From an uncultured bacterium (lineage in GTDB: Bacteria; Patescibacteriota; Gracilibacteria; Absconditabacterales; Absconditicoccaceae), in assembly GCA_937906635.1 (NCBI GenBank), contig CALCYP010000083.1, forward strand, positions 1 through 21,815: 21,815 nucleotides of DNA, in the 5' to 3' direction. The notes under the pieces are model-generated. The model was given only the letters and a program-made list of their open reading frames with translations, ran no database searches and was not told the origin of the DNA. Shown here piece by piece: positions 1 to 7,518 of the stretch (its first letter is position 1; every line of letters starts with the position of its first letter). The translations under genes were made by a program, and so were the position numbers.

Positions 1-70
1 AATACCTTCACCTTTATCTTATTTATTAGTGGTGCTTTTTAAATGATAATTAATTGTCTTTATAAAATAC

Positions 71-98
71 TTGACTTTTAGTACCAATAATTTATAAT
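71..98 (+). promoter_or_regulatory. sigma-70-type promoter of the 158-640 gene
   Basis: TTGACT (71-76) and a perfect TATAAT (93-98) are separated by 16 bp and lie about 60 bp upstream of the start codon. This is an ordinary housekeeping-type promoter, not the TTTG/TAnnTTTG form of Bacteroidota, although the gene it serves looks Bacteroidota-derived. Confidence 0.6.
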
Positions 99-157
99 AA
101 TATTATCTTCTGTATAAAGAATAAAGGATAAACAATAAACAAACAAAAAATAAAAAA

Positions 158-640
158 ATGAAAAAAAAATTGGTACTATTTATCACCGTCTGGATGTCGG
201 TGATGGCTGTCCAAGCGCAAGGAGTCATAGCTTTTCATGGTGGCTATGGCTTTAATGTGAACCATGGAGCCCATCCGAGTGGGCTCGTCTTCACCCTTGA
301 TTCTTACAAGAATCATGCAATGTTTGGCATGGGAGTAAAATTCCCATCCAACTACGATGGCCAATTTGGAGTTGATGTCCATGGTGGCGTCAACTTCCTG
401 TGGGATAACTTTATGTTGTCACCACATGGGATTATTGGCTATAGCCACTCATCAAGTAGCGAGGTCAAAGTATCTCCGCTTCAACTTGGAGCTGGGTTAC
501 AGGCTTGTTACAAAGTCTATGGCCCAGTGGGGGTTTTTGCAAAGGTGTCCTATCTGGCACCTGTACGTTTTGAACCACTCGGATTTGGGAGTGGTACGAC
601 AACTATTTCGTTTGGTCTGACCATGTTTTGGTTCAGGTAA
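158..640 (+). CDS. exported beta-rich protein, Bacteroidota-like
   Basis: 160 residues. The first ~21 residues form a signal peptide (KKK, a hydrophobic core, then a cleavage site after VQAQ, a typical Bacteroidota ending). The mature part is rich in Gly and aromatic residues in alternating beta-strand patterns and ends in FWFR, reminiscent of small outer-membrane barrel proteins. I do not recognise a specific family. It has more than 20 glycines and not one is encoded by TGA, whereas native genes here use TGA heavily; GC content also looks higher than its neighbours. Together these suggest recent acquisition from a standard-code organism. A strong promoter lies upstream and a strong terminator follows at once, so it is a single-gene transcript. 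How a barrel-like protein would function in a cell not expected to have a conventional outer membrane is unclear. The reading frame is certain; the function is not. Confidence 0.85.
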   Translation: MKKKLVLFITVWMSVMAVQAQGVIAFHGGYGFNVNHGAHPSGLVFTLDSYKNHAMFGMGVKFPSNYDGQFGVDVHGGVNFLWDNFMLSPHGIIGYSHSSSSEVKVSPLQLGAGLQACYKVYGPVGVFAKVSYLAPVRFEPLGFGSGTTTISFGLTMFWFR

Positions 641-659
641 AACGGAAAGACCCAGATTC

Positions 660-698
660 GGAGTACTTGATTTATTATTCAGGTACTCCATTTTTTTT
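660..698 (+). terminator. Rho-independent terminator of the 158-640 gene
   Basis: An 11-bp stem (660-670 pairs with 679-689, one G-T pair) with an 8-nt loop is followed by eight T residues at 691-698. It abuts the stop codon of the convergent NlpC/P60 gene. Confidence 0.85.
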
Positions 699-1464
699 AT
701 TTCAGAGAAAATTTTTTTCTCAAATACTGATTTAATTCCGAATACTTTTGCTGCTCATCTGTTCATGCAAATTTTCGGGCATAACTTAGCATATCTACTA
801 CACTTTGATAAACCTTTTTTGATTGTTCTGGTTCAAGTTTTCTAGCTTCTGGATACTGAGTCCTAAGCTGTTTCGCATAATCTGCACTCATTGCTTGGTA
901 CTTTTCTGGCAAATCTCACCATGTAGAGGTCAAAACAGCAATGACAGCATTTACAGCTTTTAGAGTCTCAGCATATTTTTTATCATCTTCAATTTTCTTG
1001 ATTCTATTGTAATTTTTTGTGGCAAGTGATTTACTATAATTTTTGGCAAAACAATCCAATAATCAGATTCATTTAAAGTGCCCTTTCCAATATTTATCTA
1101 GTTTGCTTATTTGAACTTTTTTTCATGATGCACTAATCATCTCATTATTTCACATAAAAATTCCCACATGAGTAATCTCATTTTCAGATTCGTAAGTATT
1201 TTTGAAAAAAATCAAATCTCAAATTTCAACATCTGCCAAGTTTCCTGAAAAAGAATTATTTGCTACAAATTGTGCTCATTGCAAAACAGAAGTCCTTTCC
1301 AAATTGATTCAGACATTAGCAAATATTACTTGGATGAATCTACTACAATCCATTGGTTCTCCAGGTAATTCTCAATTTCACCCGAATTGATATAGAGTCT
1401 CAATATAAAGTTTTGCAAGATTTAGTATTAATTCACGATCTTGTATAGTGATTTGATTTGCCAT
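697..1464 (-). CDS. NlpC/P60-family cysteine peptidase
   Basis: 255 residues under code 25, ending TAA. Residues ~20-135 match the NlpC/P60 fold: YQFGGNG, then MDCSRF with the catalytic Cys40, the segment VEIGDLIFF, and THVGIFMGN with the catalytic His99 followed by MISASG. Members usually cut gamma-D-Glu-diaminopimelate or related bonds in peptidoglycan peptides. Residues ~140-255 are a charged, probably helical extension with no family I recognise. There is no signal peptide or transmembrane segment, so export would need another route; it could instead be a cytoplasmic recycling enzyme or part of a toxin or phage-like cargo. TGA codes for many glycines. It is convergent with the gene at 158-640 and stands alone on its strand. 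Confidence 0.85.
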
Positions 1465-1544
1465 GATTATTCTTATAAATCATAAAACTAAAAAAAAGAT
1501 AAAAGTATTTATCTAAAAATCAAGAAAAATATTTTTAGAAAATG

Positions 1545-1565
1545 TCCCCCTACTAAAAAGGGAGG
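1545..1565. repeat. palindromic intergenic repeat (CCCCCT...AGGGAGG type)
   Basis: An imperfect hairpin, CCCCCT-ACTA-AAAAGGGAGG, in the gap between the divergent NlpC/P60 and ZIP genes. It belongs to the same family of GC-rich palindromes that recurs at 2423, 9330, 17318 and 18169-18424. Confidence 0.5.
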
Positions 1566-1659
1566 CAATTATCCTTAATAACATTAAAAACTATTATTGA
1601 AATCAGAAAATATATCGCTATCAATAAAAAAACAGAAATTTTATCCAACATAAATCAAA

Positions 1660-2418
1660 ATGGATTCATCAATATTTTATGCGCTTTTAGCTGTGATTGT
1701 CGTATCATTAGCATCTCTGATTTGATTAGTAACATTTAAAATAAAAAATGAAAAACTTGAAAAAGTCTTGATTTATTTGGTGGCTTTTTCTGCATGAGCA
1801 TTACTTTGAGATGTCTTTTTTCACCTATTGCCAGAATTGGTGGAGGAATCAGGGACTATTTCAATAGAATTGGTTTGAGGATTGATTTTGTGATGAATAG
1901 TCATTTGACTTTTTGTAGAAAAGATTGTTCACCGAAATCACTGTCATCATGTAGACACCAAAGAGCATGTGCATCCACTGGCTGTGATGAATCTTGTCTG
2001 AGATTTTGTACACAATTTCATAGATGGATTGATTATTTGAGCAAGCTTCATGATTAGTATCCCAGCTGGAGTTTCCACTTCAATTGCTGTCCTATTCCAC
2101 GAAATACCACAAGAAATCGGAGATTTTGCAGTATTGGTACATTGATGATACAAAAAGGAAAAGGCCCTGTTTATGAATTTCATCGTCGCTTTGACAGCAA
2201 TTTTCGGAGTCTTTCTGACATTTGCAGTTGGAAAGAGCGTAGAAAATATTCATCTTTACCTGACTCCAATAGCTATCTGAATGTTTATCTACATAGCATG
2301 ATCAGACCTAATCCCAGAAATTAATAAACACAATACAAAATTATCAATGTCGTTGTTACAGATATTGATGTTTATTCTATGATGCTTTGTAATGTTTGCT
2401 TTGCTATGATTGGAATAA
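1660..2418 (+). CDS. ZIP-family divalent metal transporter
   Basis: 252 residues under code 25, ending TAA. It has about eight hydrophobic segments and the two ZIP signature helices: HNFIDGLIIGASF (helix IV) and HEIPQEIGDFAVL (helix V), whose His, Asp and Glu residues form the metal site. A His-rich cytosolic loop (HRNHCHHVDTKEHVH, residues ~92-106) separates helices III and IV, typical of Zn2+/Fe2+ ZIP proteins. Expected role: uptake of zinc, iron or manganese across the cytoplasmic membrane, valuable to an epibiont that must scavenge metals and carries a diiron rubrerythrin nearby. TGA encodes the GAL and GGLILGG glycines. No Shine-Dalgarno motif precedes the ATG. The exact metal cannot be read from sequence. 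Confidence 0.92.
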
Positions 2419-2422
2419 AAGA

Positions 2423-2439
2423 CTCCCTTTGTAAGGGAG
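2423..2439 (+). terminator. palindrome after the ZIP gene, possible terminator
   Basis: A perfect 7-bp stem, CTCCCTT-TGT-AAGGGAG, begins 4 bp after the stop codon. No T-run follows, so termination is uncertain; it also matches the dispersed palindromic repeat family. The rest of 2440-2616 shows no gene or clear signal to me. Confidence 0.45.
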
Positions 2440-2616
2440 GTGCCACGATATATCGGACAGTAGATTTAATAAATAATCCCACACAACAGAGCCAGGGTAT
2501 TTACTACACATCACATATAGTAAATTTTGATATACACAATGACTTGCAAATTTTTAATTCCATATTGTTTCTCTTCCTTTTTTAAAGCTTACTTTTTTAT
2601 ATTTTGCTTTTTAGAT

Positions 2617-2650
2617 AAAAAAAATGAGGTTTCAGTATAACTGGCACCTC
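2617..2650 (-). terminator. Rho-independent terminator of the 2671-2928 gene
   Basis: Read on the minus strand, GAGGT...CAGT-TAT-ACTG...ACCTC forms a two-part stem (2626-2650) followed by A and eight T residues. It lies about 20 bp beyond the TAG stop. Confidence 0.8.
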
Positions 2651-2670
2651 GGAGCTCCTATAAAGGATTA

Positions 2671-2928
2671 CTATACACGGCGATTATTACGCCGGACTAA
2701 CAACAAATAGCCTATGCCAAATGCGACAAGCGGTACAACAGCATCCCCAATAGGAGTTTCTCCAGGATCGGAACCTCCAGGATTATCACCCCACCGATCA
2801 GGTAAATAAACCATTTCAGGTTTAGCATCGCGAGAGAAAAGAGAACTGTTTTGCTCTTGTGCATACATTTGAGCATAAACCACTAAAAAGGCCCAGATAA
2901 GCAAGGCCAAAATCAAGGATTTTTTCAT
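2671..2928 (-). CDS. small exported protein with C-terminal membrane anchor, Bacteroidota-like
   Basis: 85 residues from the ATG at 2928, ending TAG. The N-terminus MKKSLILALLIWAFLVVYAQ is a signal peptide. A polar Pro/Asp/Gly-rich middle (WGDNPGGSDPGE) leads to PIGDAVVPLVAFGIGYLLL followed by RRNNRR: a short hydrophobic helix with a basic tail. Small Bacteroidota proteins with a 'PIG...LLLL..Y' tail look very much like this. None of its glycines uses TGA, unlike native genes. The longer start at 2970 is unlikely because the promoter -10 box (2953-2958) lies inside that extension. Function unknown. Confidence 0.75.
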   Translation of the reverse strand: MKKSLILALLIWAFLVVYAQMYAQEQNSSLFSRDAKPEMVYLPDRWGDNPGGSDPGETPIGDAVVPLVAFGIGYLLLVRRNNRRV

Positions 2929-2952
2929 GATTTTTACACTTAGTGTACTTAT

Positions 2953-2980
2953 ATTGTATATAAAAAGCAAAAAAAATCAA
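2953..2980 (-). promoter_or_regulatory. promoter of the 2671-2928 gene
   Basis: On the minus strand TTGATT (2980-2975), a 16-bp spacer, then TACAAT (2958-2953), 24 bp upstream of the chosen ATG. Its position excludes the upstream in-frame ATG at 2970. Confidence 0.5.
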
Positions 2981-3079
2981 GACAACATTAAGTTTTATTT
3001 ACGATTTAAGACTTAAAAACAAATTGAAAATATAATGAAAAAAAATATACAAATATCTGTTTACATAAAGCATAATATC

Positions 3080-3607
3080 ATGAAAAAGACTTTTTTTGCT
3101 ACTATACTAATCATATTATGAACATTGCTTTTAAGTGGATGTATGACTACTGGGCCTATCGTAGATGATTTGAATCATTATAAGAAGTGAGATACATATA
3201 AAAGCATTAAAGAAGAAAAAGCACAAACAGAAACACTGTCTAAATCTGAGGAAAAAAATTTCTATGAAAATATTGAAATTGATTACTGAGCATCTGATAT
3301 TTTTTCAAATGAAGAAATAAATGAAGTAATGGATTTAGTTCTAAAAACATATGAGACTCGAAGTTCTCACCCTAAAGTATACAAAATGTACTACGATTCA
3401 GATGAAATGTCTCTGTATGAACTAAACTATTTTGAAGAATATCTATGATTAAAATTTGATAAATGTTTGAAAATATATTCCAACTTTTATATGGATTTAG
3501 ATGAACCTGAAAATATATTTGAAGCAGATGATATCACAGATTATAGTTGGACAGCTTGTAAATATGAACAATGAGAACGAGAATTGGTAAACCACTGATT
3601 TATGTAA
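3080..3607 (+). CDS. lipoprotein of unknown function
   Basis: 175 residues under code 25, ending TAA. A lipoprotein signal peptide ends in the lipobox LLSGC with Cys21 as the lipid-modified residue. The mature protein is acidic and tyrosine-rich, has a Lys/Glu-rich linker (~residues 40-65) and contains two further cysteines (in KCLKIY and TACKYE) that could form a disulfide. I recognise no family. It starts divergently from the gene at 2671-2928 and is followed 68 bp later by rubrerythrin on the same strand, with no clear terminator between, so co-transcription is possible. Glycines, including Gly14 in the signal peptide, are largely TGA-coded, marking it as native. Confidence 0.8.
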
Positions 3608-3675
3608 AATTCAATTGATTTTTTTTTGTTTTATAGTATATATTGAAAAATCTTTTAACAATAAACAATTTACCA

Positions 3676-4260
3676 ATGAAACAGACATTAACAAACTTAG
3701 CAAAAGCATTTGTTTGAGAGTCTCAAGCAAGAAACCGCTATACAGTATATGCCAGTGTAGCAAAAAAAGCATGATATTTACAAATCGCAAATGTATTTTT
3801 GGAAACAGCTGAACAAGAAAAAGAACACGCAGAACGATTCTTCAAGATGATGCAAGAATTTGTAAAACAAGAATGATGAGAGATACCTAGTATCGATGTA
3901 GAAACTACTACAATGATAAAATTCTGAGATACTTTAATGAATTTGGAGACAGCCATAAATGGAGAAAACGATGAATGGACATCTATGTATCCAGAATTTG
4001 CAAAAGTAGCTGAAGAAGAATGATTTCCTCAATTTGCTGCAAGAATCAGAGCTATCATGGTAGCCGAGAAACACCACGAAGAGAGATACAAGAAATTGTA
4101 TGATTTAGTAAAAAATGACAAAGTATTCAATAGAGACGAAGAAATATATCGAGTCTGTACAAAGTGTGGATATGTTTGGAAATGAAAACAACCTCCAATG
4201 TCTTGTCCATCTTGTTGACACGAAAAAGAATATTATGTAAAAATGAACGAAGATTTCTAA
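3676..4260 (+). CDS. rubrerythrin
   Basis: 194 residues under code 25, close to the family's usual length. Residues 1-145 form the ferritin-like four-helix domain with diiron ligands at Glu15, Glu48-x-x-His51, Glu91 and Glu131-x-x-His134. Residues ~158-190 are a rubredoxin domain with the four iron-binding cysteines 161, 164, 177 and 180 (VCTKCGY...CPSCGH). Rubrerythrin reduces hydrogen peroxide using electrons passed through the rubredoxin iron, and protects anaerobes and microaerophiles from oxygen. It acts in the cytoplasm. The conserved glycines of the rubredoxin loops are TGA-coded. The gene ends in a strong terminator. This is one of the most secure identifications in the window. Confidence 0.96.
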
Positions 4261-4272
4261 ATTAAATATACG

Positions 4273-4298
4273 AAAAATCCCGCAATTGCGGGATTTTT
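4273..4298. terminator. bidirectional terminator after rubrerythrin
   Basis: The palindrome AAAAATCCCGC-AATT-GCGGGATTTTT serves rubrerythrin on the plus strand and the convergent 106-residue gene on the minus strand. Confidence 0.9.
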
Positions 4299-4322
4299 AA
4301 GTAGTAAAAATAAGATTCGAAG

Positions 4323-4643
4323 CTACAATGTTTCATTCTTGGGATCTCGTGACAAAACATCATTGATATCTTCTTCCGTTGCTCACATAGTTTCCAAAAC
4401 TTTTGCAGTTAATTTTTTTGCTTCTTCGATTTTCTCATCAGATGTATCATCAGGTAACTCTAAAACAACATTATCTGTATAAGAAGTTACCACATTTCAA
4501 TTTTCATCCAAACAAGCAATTCCTCATTCAGAATTAAGAGCCTTATTAAGCTCATCTACGGCAATGTCTGTTGGTGTCAAATTAAATGGTCAATTAGCAT
4601 AATGACGATAATTTACGTCATATCAATTTAAATCTTTTCTCAT
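4323..4643 (-). CDS. 106-residue acidic protein of unknown function
   Basis: 106 residues under code 25, ending TAG. It has no signal peptide or membrane segment. The N-terminal half contains NGYDVNYRHYANGPFNLTP and a helix DIAVDELNKAL; the C-terminal half is strongly acidic and helical (DDTSDEKIEEAKKLTAKVLE, then ATEEDINDVL). I do not recognise a family. The key context is upstream: its start lies 23 bp below a copy of the ~112-bp promoter/operator repeat that also drives the calpain-like protease at 6194-7276. The two are therefore probably co-regulated and may act together, for example as inhibitor, chaperone or fellow effector. That is inference only. Confidence 0.75.
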
Positions 4644-4663
4644 GGTTTAAAAAATTAGAATAT

Positions 4664-4775
4664 AAAAATTGTCATAATGACAATTTAATTATATACAAAA
4701 AAAAACTTGTCAAATTTTTTGGCACTTTTTATCGCGGTCAAGACCGGCGTTTCAGACTTTTTTGAAAAAAAGTGC
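4664..4775 (-). repeat. promoter/operator repeat, copy 1
   Basis: About 112 bp, near-identical to 7295-7407. Read on the minus strand it contains TTGACA (4713-4708), a short 14-bp spacer and TATAAT (4693-4688), then a perfect 21-bp palindrome (4666-4686, core ATTGTCATAATGACAAT) where transcription should begin, 23 bp upstream of the ATG at 4643. The distal part holds a small hairpin (4733-4749) and a GCACTTTTT...AAAAAGTGC inverted repeat. It looks like a repressor-controlled promoter module copied as a unit. Confidence 0.8.
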
Positions 4776-4860
4776 ATTTTTTTGAAAAATTTTTCTTCAA
4801 CAATTCATCCAAATGTAAACATCTCCGGAAATACTAACAAATGATTTCATATAAAATTAT

Positions 4861-4909
4861 TTGATTTTTTAAAAAATATCATTATTATAGGTGTGTTTAT
4901 AAACCTATA
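4861..4909 (+). promoter_or_regulatory. promoter and inverted-repeat operator of the AbiE pair
   Basis: TTGATT (4861-4866), a 16-bp spacer and TATTAT (4883-4888) form the promoter. An inverted repeat TATAGGT (4886-4892) / ACCTATA (4903-4909) overlaps the -10 box and start site. AbiEi antitoxins repress their own promoters through inverted repeats, and this is the obvious candidate site. Confidence 0.6.
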
Positions 4910-4915
4910 ACGCAG

Positions 4916-5476
4916 ATGAATAATATTTGAAAATTATTACAATCAAAGAAGACGGTCTTTACTTACCAAAATTTACAATCAATACTTTGAATTCAAAACA
5001 GAGACACATTGAAATCTTTTTTAGAAAGGCAGATAAAAGCATGAATCTTGATTAGACCATATAAATGAATTTATGCATTACAGGATTTTGATATTTTTGA
5101 ATTCGCTACAAAAATAAAAACTCAGAGCTATATTTCATTTGAAACTGTACTAAAAAAGGAGTGAATAATTTTTCAAGATTATTGAAAAACTATTTTTTTA
5201 GCAAGCGATAATTCAATTGAAAAAAAAGCTTTTTGATACACTTTTAAATGTCTAAAAGTGAAAGATAATATCTTGTACAATCCAATTTGATTAATTAATA
5301 AATGATGATACTTTATTGCCACTAAAGAAAGAGCAATTTGCGATAGATTGTATTTATCTCAAAATTATTATTTTGATAATTTAGAATGAATAAATAAAGA
5401 AAAACTATTAGAAATTTCCCAAATTTACAGCCAAAGAGTATTTTTACATGTTAAACAACTAATCGAAAATGCTTAA
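4916..5476 (+). CDS. abiEi: AbiEi-like antitoxin / transcriptional regulator
   Basis: 186 residues under code 25, ending TAA. The N-terminal ~50 residues (NIGKLLQSKKTVFTYQNLQ...FLERQIKAG) form the winged helix typical of AbiEi, followed by the LIRPYKGIYAL wing-like turn. The remainder (SYISFETVLKKEGI, then FIATKERAICDRLYL) matches the AbiEi C-terminal domain pattern of start-site loops and the 'ATKERAICDRL' segment. It should neutralise the AbiEii toxin and repress its own operon. Its last 8 bp overlap the first codons of the toxin gene, giving tight translational coupling. Multiple TGA glycines show it is adapted to this host's code. The low similarity of AbiEi proteins makes family membership likely rather than certain; the pairing with AbiEii supports it. 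Confidence 0.88.
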
Positions 5477-6134
5477 TATAGATAAACATAGGATATTACT
5501 AATGAAGATTATAAAAGATATTTTCAATAGCAAATATGCTTCACAATTGGCATTTAAATGATGAACTGCTTCCTATTTTTTATATTGATTAGATAGATTT
5601 TCTACAGACTTAGATTTTGATTTCTTTTGAAAAGAAAATATTGATGATTGAATTGTAGAGATATTAAAACAATACTGACAGGTAAAAAAATGACAAAAAA
5701 TAATTTTATCTTATGGAGAACAGGAAACAAATATTAAAGTTGATATAAATAGAAAAGTACGAAAATCAAACAAATATGATATAATTGATTTTTACGGTAC
5801 CGGAATAAAAGTCCAAACAAAAGCTACTTTATTTTCAAATAAACTGGTAGCATTATCCGAAAGATTTACAAATAGAGACATATACGATGTATATTTTTTC
5901 TTTTCTAATCTATTTGATATTGATGAAAATATTGTGAGAGAAAGGACATGAATGAGCGTCTACCAATTATTACAAAAAATACTCAAAATATTGGAGAGAC
6001 TACCAAAAAATTACAAAATTTTAGATTGATTGTGAGAATTACTAAACGATAAACAAAAGTCTTTTGTAAAAAATAATTTACTATCTGAGTTGATTGGTGT
6101 TATTAAATTGAAGCTTGATTTCTACGGAGAATAA
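5469..6134 (+). CDS. abiEii: AbiEii-like nucleotidyltransferase toxin
   Basis: 221 residues under code 25, ending TAA. The nucleotidyltransferase core is clear: AFKGGTASYFLYGLDRFS (residues ~28-45, with KGGT written AAA TGA TGA ACT), then TDLDFDF with the paired acidic residues Asp47 and Asp49, and IKVDINR for the third acidic position. A later FSNKLVALSERFTNRDIYDVYFF segment is the conserved helical part. AbiEii enzymes transfer nucleotides to tRNA or other targets and cause growth arrest, so the pair acts as a type IV-like toxin-antitoxin and phage-defence system. It starts inside the end of the antitoxin gene. The length is somewhat shorter than the ~300 residues of many homologues, with the C-terminal region reduced. 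Confidence 0.93.
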
Positions 6135-6169
6135 GATGATAAATGAAGATTTTTAAATTGAATATACTG

Positions 6170-6195
6170 AAAAATCCTGCATTAGCAGGATTTTT
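6170..6195. terminator. bidirectional terminator between AbiE and the calpain-like gene
   Basis: AAAAATCCTGC-ATTA-GCAGGATTTTT. It ends the AbiE operon on the plus strand and the protease gene on the minus strand; the protease stop codon overlaps its edge. Confidence 0.88.
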
Positions 6196-7276
6196 AATTA
6201 TATGCTAATGATTTTTCATTTAAAAATTCTTTTGTTTTTATTTTTCAACATGACATACAAGAAAATGCCTGAAGAAACTCATTTAGTGTAAAATCTTGAT
6301 AATTTTTTCATTCTCATTCCTTATTCCATGGATTTAGTACTGTAATACTTTTTATGTTTCATTTATCATCTTTTTTAACTCAAGTTAATGAATATGCATG
6401 TTTGCGGTATAGTGTTTTTCATCATACTGTGTATGATCTGCTATCACTTGATCATAGTAAACTACCCAATGAAACAAACCTATTTCATATACTTGGATTA
6501 TAATTCTTCAAAAAGTTATGAATTTCGGTTTTTGCTGTTTGTGATGACTGTGATAAAGTTTTATGCTGCTTATAGTTATTCATTGTTCAAAAATCATTAA
6601 ATCATACATTATTCTTACCTAAAAAGGTCTGAAGTACCTCATGAGTCCATCAACCTTGAATTTTCTGCAATTCACCGGATGTAATTGGAGAATAAGCATT
6701 TCATTTCTTGTTATTTGGTCTTCTATTTTTTGCATAAGCTAATTCTAGTAACATATATCAATTATTCCCTCTAATTTTTGCAACATTTAATTCTGAATCT
6801 TTAAGTAAAATTTTACGTCAAGATGGTTCTCACAATGGAATTTGTATTTGATATCATAAATCTCAATTCTTCCATTTCATGCGTTGAATTGAAGTTCTCA
6901 TAAGAGTATCAAAATATTGAACATTTGCCAATTGATGGATTCAACTAACTAAATAACAATCACCTAACTGTCATTGTTGAAGTCTTTCTTTTCATGAGAA
7001 TAACCTATCATATTCTACTTCACTAAGTTTTTCATGATTTGATAAATATAACTCTTCTCTTTTTTGAATAGTAAAATTATCCATGGTATTTCAAATTTGT
7101 CACATTTGTTGTTTAGTTAATAATTTATTTGGCTTATTATTTTTTTTTCATCAAACACCATCACTGGGTTTTCAATCTAAATTTTGTAATTCTTTCAATG
7201 TATTAATAAATTTATATTCCTTAGCATCTTTGTCAAAATTTAAATCAATTTGTGATTGGACAGTTTCTACAGACAT
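6194..7276 (-). CDS. calpain-family (C2) cysteine protease
   Basis: 360 residues under code 25, ending TAA. All calpain core landmarks are present in order: QGQLGDCYLVSGIHQLA with the catalytic Cys107; LLELAYAKNRR (the 'EKAYAK' segment); GGWTHEVLQTFLG (the 'GG..EAL..LTG' segment); KHAYSLTG with His293; and VLNPWNKEGEG with Asn315. The Cys-His-Asn triad is intact, so an active papain-fold protease is expected. The N-terminal ~95 residues are charged and lack a signal peptide, and there are no C2-like or EF-hand calcium domains. It could process cytoplasmic proteins, or be delivered to a host cell by a non-Sec route. It is driven by copy 2 of the operator repeat, shared with the 106-residue gene, and is convergent with the AbiE pair. 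Confidence 0.9.
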
Positions 7277-7294
7277 TTCATATTTAATATATTT

Positions 7295-7407
7295 AAAAAT
7301 TGTCATAATGACAATTTAATTATATACAAAAAAAAAACTTGTCAAATTTTTTGGCACTTTTTTATCGTGGTCAGGACTGGTGTTTCAGACTTTTTTGAAA
7401 AAAGTGC
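7295..7407 (-). repeat. promoter/operator repeat, copy 2
   Basis: The second copy of the module at 4664-4775. On the minus strand it has TTGACA (7345-7340), a 15-bp spacer, TATAAT (7324-7319) and the identical 21-bp palindrome (7297-7317), 20 bp upstream of the protease ATG at 7276. It differs by a few single-base changes and A/T-run length changes. Beyond it, 7408-7518 contains no gene I can support. Confidence 0.8.
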
Positions 7408-7518
7408 TTTTTTTAAAAAACTTCTCAACAAGACATCATTGTGAATATTGCAATGGAGAATGGTATGATTTGATTTTTATGGAAGTACTAAAGCCCAATT
7501 TCCACAAGTAAAATTTCT

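Noticed and set aside
1660..2418. ZIP, CotH, AbiE and others as pseudogenes full of TGA stops
   Set aside because: Every interrupting stop is TGA and falls at glycine positions; no TAA or TAG interrupts them. They are intact under code 25.
158..2928. Chimeric assembly joining Bacteroidota DNA to this genome
   Set aside because: TGA-rich native genes lie between the two foreign-looking genes, so two separate misjoins would be required.
3615..3812. Standard-code frames inside rubrerythrin and similar short frames elsewhere
   Set aside because: They are out of frame with clear code-25 genes and have no recognisable content.
6388..6600. Plus-strand frame of 70 residues with hydrophobic segments
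   Set aside because: It lies opposite the calpain-like gene, whose catalytic motifs fix the minus strand as coding.
7408..7518. Coding frame QWRMVGFDFYGSTKAQFPQVKFL after operator copy 2
   Set aside because: Only about 40 codons, no start codon outside the repeat, and a second frame looks equally plausible; no support for a gene.
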